A DNA stretch of 64,000 bases from Balaenoptera acutorostrata (taxonomy: Eukaryota > Chordata > Mammalia > Artiodactyla > Balaenopteridae): positions 45,311,269-45,375,268 of the forward strand of contig NC_080069.1 in the NCBI RefSeq assembly GCF_949987535.1. The letters run 5' to 3'. Shown piece by piece: positions 22,021-34,269 of this stretch; the first letter of the stretch is position 1, and each line of letters opens with the position of its first letter. A model generated the notes under the pieces. It had not been told where the DNA came from, made no database searches, and saw only the letters and a program-made list of their open reading frames with translations. Both the position numbers and the translations under genes were made by a program.

Positions 22021-23399
22021 TAGTAAATTCTCTGGAGGTGGGGCTTTTGGGGAAACCCCAAACCGGTTCTCCCTCCTCTGGTGGCTCCTGGGTACCTGGT
22101 ATATAACTGTTATGGTTGTGAGGTTAGTTTTCAAGGGTTCTGTGGAGCTGGGGAGCAAGGATGAGAATAGTACTGATTAAATGCTACAAAGCTCTCTGTT
22201 CTTACAAAACTCAGCCATTTTTCTGATGTGTTCAATGGGAGGCACTGGGTGTAAGAATATACAGAGGGTGAACAGATTGCTCCTTGGATTGTTGCCTTTG
22301 GTTAACTTACAGAGTTTTTAAAGTGTTGATTTTAATCATTTTTGCCATCATTCTCATTACTTTTATAGATGAAGAGAATTTTGTACATCTTTGCTGTCCC
22401 AGAAGAGCCTCAGTGTATACATGTTTTTTATGGACTACTGCTTTTATTTCTATGGGTTAGAATTCTAAAACCGGGATTTCTCGGTTGAGGGATATACATA
22501 TATTTAGTTACATTAATTATTACAGTTTGCTTTCTAGAATGGCTCTAAAAATCCACATTTTATTAAAAGCTTTGAGGCAAACATTTTTCTCTTTTTGTTT
22601 CAATCTGAGGGATTCAAAGTCTTATTGAATTTATTGAAATTCAAAGTCTTTTCATAGGTTCATTGACTACGGGTTTGAGCCTTCCTTTGCCTGTTGATCT
22701 AGTAGAATGTCTTTTCTTCTTTTTAATGTATATTAAATACTTTGGAGTTCAATATTTATCTGTACAATTTTGAGTAGATTGGATAGAAATTTTTATAGTG
22801 AAAGAATTCCATATACTAAAACATTTAATAAAATTTTTCTAACAAAAGAAGAACTATTAAAAAAAAGAGTAACTGTCAAAAAAGTCGGCGAGGATACAAT
22901 TTGGTATGGAGGAGAAAATAAATGCAAGAAAAAAATTACATGATGTTAATTTTGGAGCAAGTTTTCTCTTACAAGAAAGTTTTCCAAGTGCAATGTGTTT
23001 GATTTCTACTCCATTTTCTGAGTTGCAGAGAAAGTTCCAGAAACTCATTTTTCTCTCCCCTTCAATACCCACTGCCTTGAACTCACCAGAAAAAAATCTC
23101 ACTGTGGCCTTTATATTTATACCAACCAATAAAGGACATGTCGATTTCCCGGTGACCCGTCACTTACTGGGTCTGATCTCCATAACGTACTATGGATCTC
23201 CTATTGCTTCCTCTTCCTCCATGTCTGCCTAACTCCTGAAACCCTTGTGCTGTGTCTAAAATTATTTATTACCCAAAACTATTTTATATCTTTAACCTAT
23301 CTCCAAAAGTTATCTTCTCCCTCCTATTAGGAAAGTTACCTTACAGCCTTGGGTCTCCTCTGAAGATACTGCTTCCTCCAGCACTTTCTCATGATGCCT
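22021..23399. other. No gene recognised
   Basis: 'ggtggggcttttggggaaaccccaaacc' and following sequence (22030-22200) look like the continuation of the unclassified repeat at 18.5-19.4 kb. Overlapping opposite-strand frames at 22857-23232 have no recognisable signature. Confidence 0.4.
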
Positions 23400-25110
23400 G
23401 TTTTCTTCCTCTGTCCTTATTTCAGTAGGCCTGGAGTGGGTATCAGTATCCTCACTGACACTTTCAGAACATTCACTCTTTCTCCTCTCTTACACCCCTG
23501 GCTTTGAATCTCAAGCATCAGATTTGATCACACGTTACCCTCTTTGTGATCTATCAGCCCCTGAGTCATCCCCCTTCAGCTACCTGTCACTCTCTCTAGT
23601 GATCTTGTCTTGAATGATATTGCCTTCTACCCTACCTCCTGCCCTCATTCCTCACACCATCCTACTCTGAATGCCACCTCCTACCTTTCTAGCTCACTTC
23701 ATTTAGTACCCCAGCCCAAATAATCCTTTGGCTCTTTCCAGAACTTCCAATGAATTGGTCCTAACACCTTTTTCACTTTCCCTCACAACCACGATGCCCT
23801 CATTTCCTTCTATACCCAGAGTAAATTTCATGATAAATCACTATAAAAACAACCGGTGTACATCTCGACTTTCTTTTTCCTTGATCCTTCATCATATTTG
23901 CCCTTGGAAAAACTATAACCCTGGTTAAATACAACCATCCATCTGGTCCACCTTTATACTTGTGTAGCTAAGTATGGCTGGAAAAAAACATACCACCACA
24001 CTGACTGATCATCTGCAAGATGGATTCAGAGCTGTCAAATATTCATATATCGCTCCTTCCACTTGCCTGGCTGATTAATTCCCATGTATACCTCTATCCC
24101 TAAGTTCACAAACCCTCCTCTTCCATCTTTACTCCCAGCAGATGGTTGATCTGTATGTCTACTTCACTGAGAAAATGTATGAAATCAGCAGAAAGCATCC
24201 ACATACAGGCCTATCAGCATCTGACCACGTACTCTGCTTTCCTTCTTATTACCAGTCATATTATTGCTGTCTCTATCCAAAGCCAGTTATAACACTTACG
24301 TAGTAGATGCTTGCCTGCTTTCCTATGCAAGGATGTTAGTCCAGAAAGCCTTTTCTTTCCTACATGGTTCTATTGCATTCACATGAGCCGTTAACAATCT
24401 CATCTTTCAGAAAAAATTTTTAAAAATCTATCTTGACCCCACTTGAAATGCCTACTAGTCCATTTATTTTCTAACCTTTGTAGAAAAATTCCTGTAAGTA
24501 TTTTCTACACTTTATCTCTAAATCCTATTCTTCCACTCCATACTATTACTATCAGTAATTGGGCCCCCCCAAATTCCCCAAAACCCAATGTAATGAACAC
24601 CACTGTAATGAACACCATAATGCAAAACCCAGTGTCTATTTTTGGCTTTAATGTTACTTAACTTATCAGAAGTGTTTTTAAAAGTTTATCACTCATTTCT
24701 GTTTTATATACTTTATTCACTTGGTTTATATCACACAACACGCTTTCAGTTTTCCTATGGTTGCTGTTTATTTCTTTGTCTCCTCTCGTGGCTCCTTCAC
24801 CAATCCTTCGTTTCATGATGTTAGGATGCCAGTGGTCCCTTACTCAGCCTTTGCACTTCTTTTTATACACAGACCACATTGGTGATATTATTCAGTTTCA
24901 TGCTTTAAATGCCTGTGTATCAGCTACATGTTGATAATTTCCTAATTTATATCTCCAGCTCAGACATTTCTCCCAAACTCCATGTATATGTGTTTGTGTG
25001 TGTGTGTATATACACACACATGTATATATATGTATATATATATACTCATACATACGTGCACACACACATTTATCTTCCTACTCAACACCTCCACTTAAAT
25101 GTCTAGTAAC
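23400..25110 (+). mobile_element. LINE-2 (CR1 clade) internal fragment, long and decayed
   Basis: Pyrimidine-rich plus-strand sequence follows L2 ORF2 in order. 'tcccagcagatggttgatctgtatgtctacttcactgagaaaat' lies at about 24133-24177. Further along, 'caatctcatctttcag... atctatcttgacccca' lies near 24400 and 'tttatatctccagctcagacatttctcccaaactcca' at 24943-24985. The reverse transcriptase active-site region, YADD in the family, here reads H-V-D-N (24927-24938). It ends near 'caacacctccacttaaatgtctagtaac'. Highly mutated and inactive. Confidence 0.66.
24990..25070. repeat. (TG/TA/CA)n compound simple repeat
   Basis: Alternating purine-pyrimidine tract 'tgtgtgtgtgtatatacacacaca...tatatata...cacacacac' embedded in the L2 fragment. 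Confidence 0.88.
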
Positions 25111-25834
25111 CATTGCAGTAGACATGTCTGTAGAAATAGGAGGATATGCAGTTTCATATGGTCCCTGAGTTGGAAAGAGTAATTAGGCCCAGGGTAGGTG
25201 TGGTAAGATGGTGGGAAACACTTGGTTTAGTCAGTCCTAACCCAGTGAGGCAGGAATTTTTTTTTAAAATCTGTAAATCAGATTCAAAAGGAAGAACCAA
25301 TCATGTCTTCTCTCATCTCTTATCACTAGTCCCAAAGTATAGCATTCTTAGGATGAATTTGGCTACTGATGAAAACTATGTAATAATCCCTTTGAGATAA
25401 GAATTTAATTGTACCCAAAACACTTATTCCTCCAGAGTCATGGGGATGGAATATGCCTTAGTGCCTCTTTGCCAGCAGAATGTACTTATGGTCCTACCTA
25501 ATGGCCAGGATTTAGTTACCTTATCTTGTGCGCTACACACCCTTTGTAGCCCATCCTAAATGGCTCCTAATCACATACTCATTTCTCAAAACTCAGGTCA
25601 TCAAAAGTAGTACCTGATTTTCAGGGAACTATTCCCCTCAGGATTATTGCATCCAATTGACTATTTATTGCTTGAAATTCAAATATATTAGTAGTGGTGG
25701 ACAAATTATTGTTGCCTAAGAATCTTTCTCTTGCTTATGGTTCAAAACTTATTTATATCAGATATTGAAAGATTTTTGTAGTTAGATATGCTGACCTGTA
25801 TAAGTTCTCATATCTAGGAATGGGGAGAGGGATG
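25111..25834. other. No feature recognised
   Basis: Unique sequence. The open frame at 25146-25400 has no family signature. Confidence 0.4.
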
Positions 25835-26146
25835 GAGAGAAAACTATAGACACTATATTTGACACTATTAATTTGACAATTTTAGATACCTAATATCATG
25901 AGTAGAATCAGGCAGTGTTTGTGACTGGCTTATTTCACTTAGCATAATATTCTCAAGTTTCATCCATGTTGCTGAATATGACATGATTTCCTTATTTTTC
26001 AAAGCTGAATAATATTCTGTGTTATGTATACACCATTATGTATACACCATATTTTCTTTATCCATTCATTCATTGATGGATATTTAGGTTGTTTCTATAT
26101 CTTGGCTATAGTGAATAATGCTGCAATGAATATGGGAGTGCAGATA
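25835..26146 (-). mobile_element. LINE-1 late ORF2 piece, minus strand
   Basis: Antisense phrases 'gcttatttcacttagcataat', 'agtttcatccatgttgctgaatatgacatg', 'tccattcattcattgatggatat' and 'aataatgctgcaatgaatatggga' correspond to the end of ORF2. It abuts the plus-strand piece at 26147. The two are consecutive parts of one L1 in opposite orientation. Confidence 0.85.
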
Positions 26147-26782
26147 TTGGCCTTGCAGTGATTTATTAGATATGTCATCAAAGCACAGAAAACAAAAGCT
26201 AAATTAGATAACTAGAACTAAGTCAAACTAAAAACTTCTGCACAGCAAAACAAAAGAAAACAAACAAAAAAAAACAACAACAAAAAAACCAATCAACAAG
26301 ATTAAGAGGCAACATACAGAATGGGAGAAAATATTTGCAAACTTTATATCTGTTAATATAAAAAATATATAGGGAATTCCTATAACTCAGTAACAAAAAA
26401 CAAAACAAAAAACCTGATTAAAAAATGAACAAAGAACTTGAATAGCCATTTCTCTAAAAAAGAAGATATACAAATGGCCAATAGGTACATGAAAAGGTGT
26501 TAATCATCACTAATCATCAGGAAATGCAAATCAAATCCACAGTGAGGTATCACCTAATACCTATTAGGTTAGCTATTCTCAAAAAATAAAAAAGTAAAGA
26601 TAAGCATTGGTGAGAATTGGAGAAATTGAAACCCTTGTGCATTGTTGGTGGGAATGTAAAATATTGAAGCTGCTATGGAGAACAGTATGGAGGTTCCTCA
26701 AAACATTAAAAATAGAACTACCATATGATCTAGCAATCCACTTCTCAGTATATATCCAAAAGAATTGAAATCAAGATTTCAA
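26147..26782 (+). mobile_element. LINE-1 ORF2 piece, plus strand, inverted relative to its neighbour
   Basis: Starts 'tggccttgcagtgatttattagatatgtcatcaaagcaca' and runs to 'ccaaaagaattgaaatcaagatttcaa'. In L1 order this is immediately upstream of the sequence at 26146 read leftward. The 5' portion is therefore inverted against the 3' portion. Confidence 0.85.
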
Positions 26783-28410
26783 ATAAAAATTAATTTAATT
26801 TCCTTAAGAGGCCGAATTTAATTTCCTGAGTTACCAGGTTACCAGGGAGGAAAGATACTCTTTAGAGAGAAGCTCCTGGAGCTGATATTAAACCATACTT
26901 TTCAAGAACCAATGTGTAGCTGAGTAGGTCATGATCAATAAGAGTGACAAAGAAAAGATTTCTTTGGTAGCCTCTGTAGATATCTGGAATGTACATATTC
27001 TTTAAGGTCTCTGTATTTAGATTTAGGTTTATTTTTCTTAATATCATTATGCTTTGGTTTTGCTTTTGCCTTTTTTTGGGTACATTTGTTTATTTTCAAT
27101 ATGTCAGTTGGTAGAGGTAAGACTATATTTGAAATAAAGAAGCATATATATAGCTATACACAATTATACATTTAGAGGGATATTCAATAAAATGTTAATA
27201 CAGGTTATCTCCAAATATTGAAATTATGAATTATGAATTACTTTTAATTTCTCTCTGTTTTTTTGTGTCATCCTAGTTTCTATAGTCAGCATGTACGATG
27301 TATGTAAACACACACAGTATGAAAAATTGTTTATTTATACTAATGAGACATTTACATAGTCATGAAGAAAAAACAGATTAACTGGAAGATTTAATCCCAC
27401 TCTTAGAAAATTTCCTTGATACAATAACATTCCATAACTTTGACTACAAACAAAAAGACAATTTCGAGGTTAATTTCATCCATTTAGATTGATGGGATTA
27501 TTAGGAATATGGAATGTAGTGTATATACAGTGTATATATTTCAGCAGTGTGTTTCTGACAATATCCCTAAAGACTTGATTTGGAAGTGTTGGCAGGATTT
27601 CAGTGTGATTAGACGGAGTCATAGTTTTTAAGCGAACACCAGAAAGTAGATAGATTAACGTTTGATGTCAACCCATGGGAGGTTCTGTGGCAGAGTTCTG
27701 AATCTGACTATATTTTATTTAACAATTTCATTAGTGAAAACAGATGTGAGCTTATCATAATTTAAGTAATAAGGTACCCAACCTAGCTGACCTCAGACCA
27801 AAGCAGCTTATTCAGAAAGAGGCATAATTAGAAGAGGCATTATGTGGCTTTTAGATAGAGCAAGACGTTGAAAAGTGATTGTATTTCTCTGAACTTGTAG
27901 AAATGGGTATTAAAAGTTGTTAACCAGGAAAGGGGCTTCAAGTCTAGGACTGCTAGTTGCTTAAAAAGACACTGAGTAGGTGACATCAGAAAACTTGATT
28001 TATAATGGATAAAGCCAACAAATTGTGTATACAAATGGAAATGAAATATATAAAACCTGATATGTCTTGAGTATGAGTTTTTCTGAGAACGGTTCGGAAC
28101 CCATTTTAAGTCTACAGGCTTCTTGTGTGTGTGTGTGTTTGTGTGTGTGTGTATCTACACAGTTTACAACATTTATAAGTCTCAATGTGACTTAACAGTG
28201 AAATGTGTGGATTATTTCTGCAAGTGTCCTTCTTGTCAAGTGCTCATAAATTGTATGTAGGTTCATTGAGAAGCTTTATGGGACTATCAATTTTCTGGTT
28301 AATTGATCTTGTACTTGATGATTCCAAACATGTTCAGCTCTATTAAATGCAATGTCATTCTTTTCCCAGGGGCCAGTTGATTTCAATGTCTGTAAAAAGC
28401 CTGTTATATA
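26783..28410. other. No feature recognised apart from a (GT)n run
   Basis: AT-rich unique sequence, with a (GT)n tract at about 28123-28152. Confidence 0.45.
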
Positions 28411-28776
28411 AAAAAAGAAAGTGAATAAAGACACAGACCTACTAGAGAATGGACTTGAGGACACAGGCGGGGGGAAGGGTAAGCTGGGACAAAGAGAGAG
28501 GCATGGACATATATACACTACCAAATGTAAAATCGATAGCTAGTGGGAAGCAGCCGCATAGCACAAGGAGATCAGCTCGGTGCTTTGTGACCACCTAGAG
28601 AGGTGGGATAGGGAGGGAGGGAGGGAGGGAGACGCAAGAGGGAAGAGATATGGGAATATATGTATATGTATAGCTGATTCACTTTGTTATAAATCAGAAA
28701 CTAACACACCATTGTAAAGCAATTATACTCCAATAAAGATGTTTAAAAAAATGCACCAAAAAATAAAAAAGGAAGT
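28411..28776 (+). mobile_element. Short LINE-1 3' UTR insertion with TSD
   Basis: The element (28423-28764) starts 'gaataaagacacagacctactagagaatggacttgagg' and ends 'gtaaagcaattatactccaataaagatg' with an A-rich tail. This is the young cetartiodactyl L1 3' UTR. The duplication 'aaaaaagaaagt' (28411-28422) against 'aaaaaaggaagt' (28765-28776) has one mismatch. It includes a GGGA-rich run at 28611-28632. It contains no ORF sequence. Confidence 0.9.
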
Positions 28777-29051
28777 ATTTCTATAATGCTTTGCTCTACT
28801 ACCATACACAAATTACAAAAAAAAAATCATATAATCTTGGGAGTAGGAAATGCTTGTCAAAGCATGACAAGAACTGTATGAATCATAAAGGGAAAAAACA
28901 AATACACTTCACAACACACGCACACACACACGATAAATAAAGGAATAAGGGAACACGTATTTGCCAGACATTTGAAAGGGGCTAATGTCTCTATAAACAA
29001 TGATGTGATCTGTAAAAGAAAAACTGGAAAGGTATAGACAAAATGATTCTC

Positions 29052-29434
29052 AAGAATTATGCAGGGCTTCCCTGGTGGTGCAGTGGTTGAGAATCTGCCT
29101 GCTAATGCAGGGGACACGGGTTCGAGCCCTGGTCTGGGAAGATCCCACATGCCGCGGAGCAGCTGGGCCCGTGAGCCACAATTGCTGAGCCTGCGCGTCT
29201 GGAGCCTGTGCCCCGCGACGGGAGGGGCCGCGATAGAGAAAGGCCCGCGCACCGCAATGAAGAGCGGTCCCCGCACCGCAATGAAGAGCGGTCCCCGCAC
29301 CGCGATGAAGAGTGGCCCCCGCTTGCCGCAACTGGAGAAAGCCCTCACACGAACCGAAGACCCAACACAGCCAAAAATAAATAAATAAATAAATAAATAA
29401 GAAAATCCTTTAAAAAAAAAAAAAGAATTATGCA
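29052..29434 (+). mobile_element. CHR-type SINE with TSD and internal triplication
   Basis: Head 'gggcttccctggtggtgcag' at 29064, B box 'gggttcgagccctggtctgg', tail (AAATA)n at about 29375-29400 and a final A-run to 29422. The perfect 12-bp target duplication 'aagaattatgca' lies at 29052-29063 and 29423-29434. Between 29249 and 29320 a 24-bp module occurs three times. Confidence 0.96.
29249..29320 (+). repeat. Three tandem 24-bp modules inside a SINE
   Basis: 'gcaccgcaatgaagagcggt'+'cccc' at 29249-29272, 29273-29296 (identical) and 29297-29320 (three substitutions). Other copies in the window have one module. Confidence 0.93.
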
Positions 29435-29914
29435 AAGAGAAACATAGAAATATTTGACTTTTACTTCCTACACTTCTGTATTTTTAGCAAATCATTTGCA
29501 TTATTTTGTAATAAAATACATTTTCAAGCTGAAGTATTGTTACCCTCTCTACTTTTTTTGGTTATTTACTCTTTTCCCCTTCTAACAATTTATAGAGAAG
29601 AAAACAATCTATATGGGAAAATGCGTCTACCTTTTTGTATGATTCCTCGGGGAATGTGCTTATCTGTGAGCAACTTGTGGGGCTTCACAGTCTTTATTTC
29701 TTATTTTCCTTATGCACACTTACTCAATTCACAAAATGTTATCTTTTTATAAATATATACTCATCTATAGGAAAATATGGGAAGGACATATAATAAATTG
29801 TTACTTGCTCTTATCCCTGGGTGGTGAGGAGTTATATATGGCTTTTTATTTCTTTTGAAAATAGATCTTATACTTTCTAATTGAAGAAAATGAGATTGCG
29901 TGTCCTTTGTCATC
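29435..29914. other. No feature recognised
   Basis: AT-rich spacer between two SINEs. Confidence 0.5.
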
Positions 29915-30260
29915 AAAAACAAAATGAGAGGGCTTCCCTGGTGGCGCAGTGGTTGAGAATCTGCCTGCCAATGCAGGGCACACGGGTTCGAGCCCTGGTC
30001 TGGGAAGATCCCACATGCCACGGAGCAACTGGGCCCATGAGCCACAATTACTGAGCCTGCGCGTCTGGAGCCTGTGCTCCGCAACAAGAGAGGCCGCGAT
30101 GGTGAGAGGCCCGCGCACCGCGAAGAAGAGTGGTCCCCACTTGCCTCAACTGGAGAAAGCCCTCGCACAGAAACGAAGACTCAACACAGTCATAAATAAA
30201 TAAATAAATAAATAAATAAAAGAACGTGAATTTCTTTAAAAAAAAAAAAACAAAATGAGA
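29915..30260 (+). mobile_element. CHR-type SINE with perfect TSD
   Basis: Head at 29930 ('gggcttccctggtggcgcag'), B box 'gggttcgagccctgg', (AAATA)n tail and terminal A-run to 30245. The perfect 15-bp duplication 'aaaaacaaaatgaga' is at 29915-29929 and 30246-30260. The near-perfect ends suggest a fairly recent insertion. Confidence 0.96.
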
Positions 30261-30279
30261 AAAGAATGCTTTTTAAAAG

Positions 30280-30618
30280 GGGGAAATTGGGACTACCCTG
30301 GTGGCGCAGTGGTTAAGAATCCGCCTGCCAATGCAAGGGACACAGGTTTGATCCCTGGTCTGGGAAGATCCCACATGCCACGGAGCAACTAAGCCCGTGC
30401 GCCACAACTACTGAGCATGCATGCCACGACTACTGAAGCCCATGCTCCTAGAGCCTGTGCTCCACAACAAGAGAAGCCACCACAATGAGAAGCCAGCGCA
30501 CCACAATGAAGAGTAGCCCCCGCTCGCCGCAACTAGAGAAAAGCCCGTGCGCAGCAACGAAGACCCAATGCAGCCAAAAATAAATAAATAAATTTATAAA
30601 AAAATAAGAGGGGAAATT
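30280..30618 (+). mobile_element. CHR-type SINE, older variant, with TSD
   Basis: Head 'gggactaccctggtggcgcag' at 30289, with 'acaggtttgatccctggtctgg' as a diverged B box and an AAATA tail. The duplication 'ggggaaatt' is at 30280-30288 and 30610-30618. It contains the extra 'cacaactactgagcatgc... ccacgactactgaagccc' segment shared with the copy at 60.8 kb, so these two belong to one subtype. Confidence 0.93.
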
Positions 30619-31840
30619 ATATTTCCTATAGGATTTATTTTCAATTCATAAAGATTAATGAAGTTTTTAAGTTGTATATTGGCCTTGAGTTTACTGCAGT
30701 TCTTAAAGATAGATATTATTTTCTATATTTATCAAGAAGATAAATGCTATGAGAGATAATATTTATGTAGAAAAATAATTTTTCTTCACTATTTAGCAAA
30801 GAGGAGCTATTTCTCACCATCCACAGAAGAGAAAGACAGTAAATCTCTATTTTACAACTATTAGTTCAGTGCAGCACATTTTTGTATGAAAGAATGTGCC
30901 AAACTGTGAGGATGTATAATCCCTTCACATGCTTCTATAGAAAAATGCCAATAGCTTCTTCCCATAAACTGAGACAGAAGGATGCATTGTCATGAATGAT
31001 GAGGAGAGGAAAGCACTATGTCAATAAAATGACATTTTTAGAATTTCAACTGTATGAAAAAAGAGATGTCTGTGTGGATTTTTTTGTTGTTGTTGATATT
31101 ATTAAGAATTTATAGTCTTAGATGCCACTTATATATTGTTATTATTTTATTATATTCTTTTAAGCCCATTCATATAATCAGAAACCACTTCATAATACTT
31201 ATTAATAACTGCCTTGTGCCAAGCTCTGTTCTAAACCTTGGGAATACAATTTAATTGGCTCTAGAGAAACTCACAGTCAAGGAGACCTTATTGCATCTTC
31301 GTCCAAAAAGGATTTGAAGCAATTACAGAGAAAACACAAGACAATTATGATGCCTGTGCCTGCCTTTGTTATGAGGAAACAATTAGATTTAAAGCGTTGT
31401 AAATATTTCCATATCCTGAATCAGGTCCTCTTCTTTCTCCTTCAGTCCAATCTGGCATCTTGATATACACAGATTTGTTGACACAAAATAATAAGCAAGT
31501 TAAACTTAATTTGGTGGCTAGTACGTGAAGCAGGTAATTCCTGCTTCACGCATCCAGTTATTGGAATGTCCATCACCTCCATTACAAATGTTAGAAGAGC
31601 GGGCTCTGTGGGAAACTTGTTGACTTAACAGCACACCTATCGGAGACCTGCCTCAAAAAGCATAGTAAAATCTCTTATTAATATCAGTTATTATTACTGC
31701 AATATTTATCAATTCTTTTTTACCAATTTACAGAGAGATGAATATACATTATCAATAAATGTATAAAAAGTTTCTCTACCTCTTGAATCTAAAAATAAAA
31801 CAAAATGAGATTATTATCATCTTAGCATTTAAAACACTGT
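30619..31840. other. Mostly unique; one ancient-repeat trace
   Basis: 'cttattaataactgccttgtgccaagctctgttctaaaccttggg' at 31198-31242 resembles the old 'tgtgccaggcactgttctagg' repeat class. Nothing else is recognised. Confidence 0.4.
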
Positions 31841-31844
31841 TATA

Positions 31845-31985
31845 TCCAGTGCAGGTGAAGGTAGGAGAATTGTTAACTCTCATATACTGTTAGTGGGTTT
31901 GCAAATTGACACAAGTTTTTTTTTTTTTTTTTTTGCAGAGCCATTTGACAGTGACTCTCATGTTAAGGTGGAACTTCTACCCATC
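31845..31985 (+). mobile_element. Possible LINE-1 ORF2 fragment
   Basis: 'ctcatatactgttagtgggtttgcaaattgacacaa', a T-run, then 'gagccatttgacagtgactc' mirrors the L1 ORF2 'ctgttggtgggaatgtaaattggtaca...' passage. Short and weak. Confidence 0.45.
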
Positions 31986-33755
31986 CCACCACTGGGGTAC
32001 CTACCGTAATAGGCTTTGTTTTTCTTGTTCTCTCTTCTCTGGTCTCTTTTATCATTGCTCTTCTGCCCTAATTGCTTCTTTCAGTGATCAAAGGGTTGAC
32101 AAATTCCTTACTTATTATTATAGGACAGAGTACACTTAATATCTTTTGCTGTGGGAGTTGCTTTCCTCTCAACAGGATATTTTCTGTGTCATTTGGGGCA
32201 TATCCAGAGTATCTCTTACATTATCTCTTTTATTTATCAAAATGATGCACTTGGATTCTGTTTCCTGTGTATATAATGCATATGTTTGTGCTACAATGTT
32301 TAGATCAGATTGCAGTGGGAGAAAGCATCTTTTCTTATCTCCAGCCCCAGACCATTTCAATGTGTCAAAGATGGAAGGGGCTGGCATATCCATACATAGT
32401 CCCAGGTTTAGGCTGAAGTTATTTCCTGTGTAGCATGGTCCCTCTACAACTGATACCTGGATCTCCATCCGGATGTTAGGAAGTCCTTACAGAGAACAGG
32501 ACACTAAAGGGTTAGAGTGAGTAGTCTGCTCTAAGTCTTTGCTGTACTATTTGTCAGAATGCTTTTTTGTTTGTGACCGGCTGCAGAAAGAAAGAACTTC
32601 AGTACTTCATGGAAAAAGAATCTTAGCAGATTCTTGAGAACTAGCAATAACCCAAGGTAAAGAGGAAGAATCGAATCCAGCACGCTTACTGAGGGAGGTC
32701 CCAGAGCATCCATCATTGGGCAAGACTGATCTAATATGCAGGGTAATATGAATACAGGGGAACACTGTGATGGTAGAAGCAAATAGTACATTTCTCTGAA
32801 TGCGTTTCAGAGACCAATCTCATGATAAAAATGGATCTGACTAGTAGAGAGGCAGATGTAACTTTGACAATGCCTGAGTTGTATCAAAGATAAAAGCATT
32901 ATTCATTATTACGGTGATGTTTGTTTTCAAACTTGGTATCATTAAAAGTCAATGACTATTCTTCAGTCTATCTCAGTTCAGTGATAGAGATTATTTCAAG
33001 TAAAAGTAAGGACAATTACATGCTACCAAGGGATCAAGCAGTTCCACCGTGTTCTGGTAGGTCCTACCTCTGAGAAACACGTTTCTTAAAAGGTACTAAC
33101 TTAGCACTATGTCCCTAGAAGGGCCAGCAGGGAGAAAAGGGGCAAAAGATTTATCATTATGTGGCATATGGTTATGAGGCTGAGGAAGTATAGGCTCCAA
33201 TATCTATACAGCTATTGGTTTGATAGTTTTAAGCAGATAACCTAAGAACCATTATGTAGAAGAGATAACATATGCATATACATAATATATGCATGTGAGT
33301 ATAGTCATATATAACATGGAGAAGTGTGTATGCGTGTGTGTACAATGCATAATATGAGGTGTAATAAATGTAAATGTAATACCAAAGCACATCCAGGAAC
33401 CATCTTTACAATTCAATATTAACTTGCTCTCTGGGTAGTCCCAGCTGTGAGGGAGGCTGAAAAAGAGATTTGGGTGTAGGAAACTGGAATTGCCCTGATA
33501 GTTTAAACCAATCACAATTCATCCACCAAGATTAGTATTTTGCTGCTTTTTTTAAAAAACACCGTGTTCTGAGATTCAGGAAGAAGAAATGTGGCAACTG
33601 GGTGTGGGGGGTTTTGTCAGTAGTTAAGGCGCCTCACATTGTTTTGACCTGATTTCCTGTCTCCTCATGCCTTATAAGATCCCCAAGAGGAAGACATGGA
33701 TTTGGTAAAATTTTGATCACCTGAGCCCAACGTCAAGCACATGGATGGCCAAAAA
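31986..33755. other. No feature recognised
   Basis: Open frames on both strands at 32146-32468 and 32531-32791 have no family signature that I can name. The GT/AT tract at about 33320-33342 is short. Confidence 0.4.
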
Positions 33756-34184
33756 TACATATCTTGTTTTTTTGCACGTCACTTTTTTTGTGCTTAGAAG
33801 ATATTGTGACTTTTACAAACTGAAGGTTTGAGGAAAGCCTGCATCAAGCAAATCTGTCGGTGCCATTTTTCCAACAGAATTTGCTCACTTTGTATTTCTG
33901 TGTCATGTTTTAGTAATTCTCACAATATTTAAAACTTTTTCATTATTTTGTTTGTTATGGTGAGCTGAAGGCTCAGATGATGGTTAGCATTTTTTAGCAA
34001 TAAAGTATTTTTAAATTAAGGTATGTACTTTTCTTAGACATAATGCTATTGCTCACTTAACTGACTACAGCATAAGTTTTATTTGCACTAAGAAACCAAA
34101 ACAATTCATGGGACTCTGTTGCGATAGTTTCTTTATTGCAGTGGTCTGAAACCAAACCCACAATAGCACCGAGGGATATCTGTA
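33756..34184. mobile_element. Tigger1-like MITE (Tc1/mariner)
   Basis: The right end 'ttgcagtggtctgaaaccaaacccacaatagcaccgagggatatctg' (to 34182) and left interior 'aaactgaaggtttgaggaaagcctgcatcaagcaaatctgtcgg' are the two arms of Tigger1. They are joined at about 33960-33980, where the whole transposase gene is missing. TA dinucleotides flank it (33756-33757 and 34183-34184). The left inverted repeat is decayed. Confidence 0.85.
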
Positions 34185-34269
34185 ATTGATTGTTAAATGA
34201 AATTACTAAATTGTTGGGAGTTGATGTCAGAATCCTTTTCAAAACCTCTGAATCACCTCTAGGAAAAGT

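Noticed and set aside
28123..28152. Apparent tandem or CRISPR-like repeat structure in GT and AT tracts across the window
   Set aside because: These are simple dinucleotide microsatellites without unit-spacer structure, and the genome is mammalian.
28857..29435. A 192-codon minus-strand open frame with repeated 'SGPLFIAVRG'-like residues
   Set aside because: It is the antisense of the CHR-type SINE at 29052-29434. The protein repeats are the 24-bp module triplication, and the N-terminal residues come from the AT-rich flank. It is not a gene.
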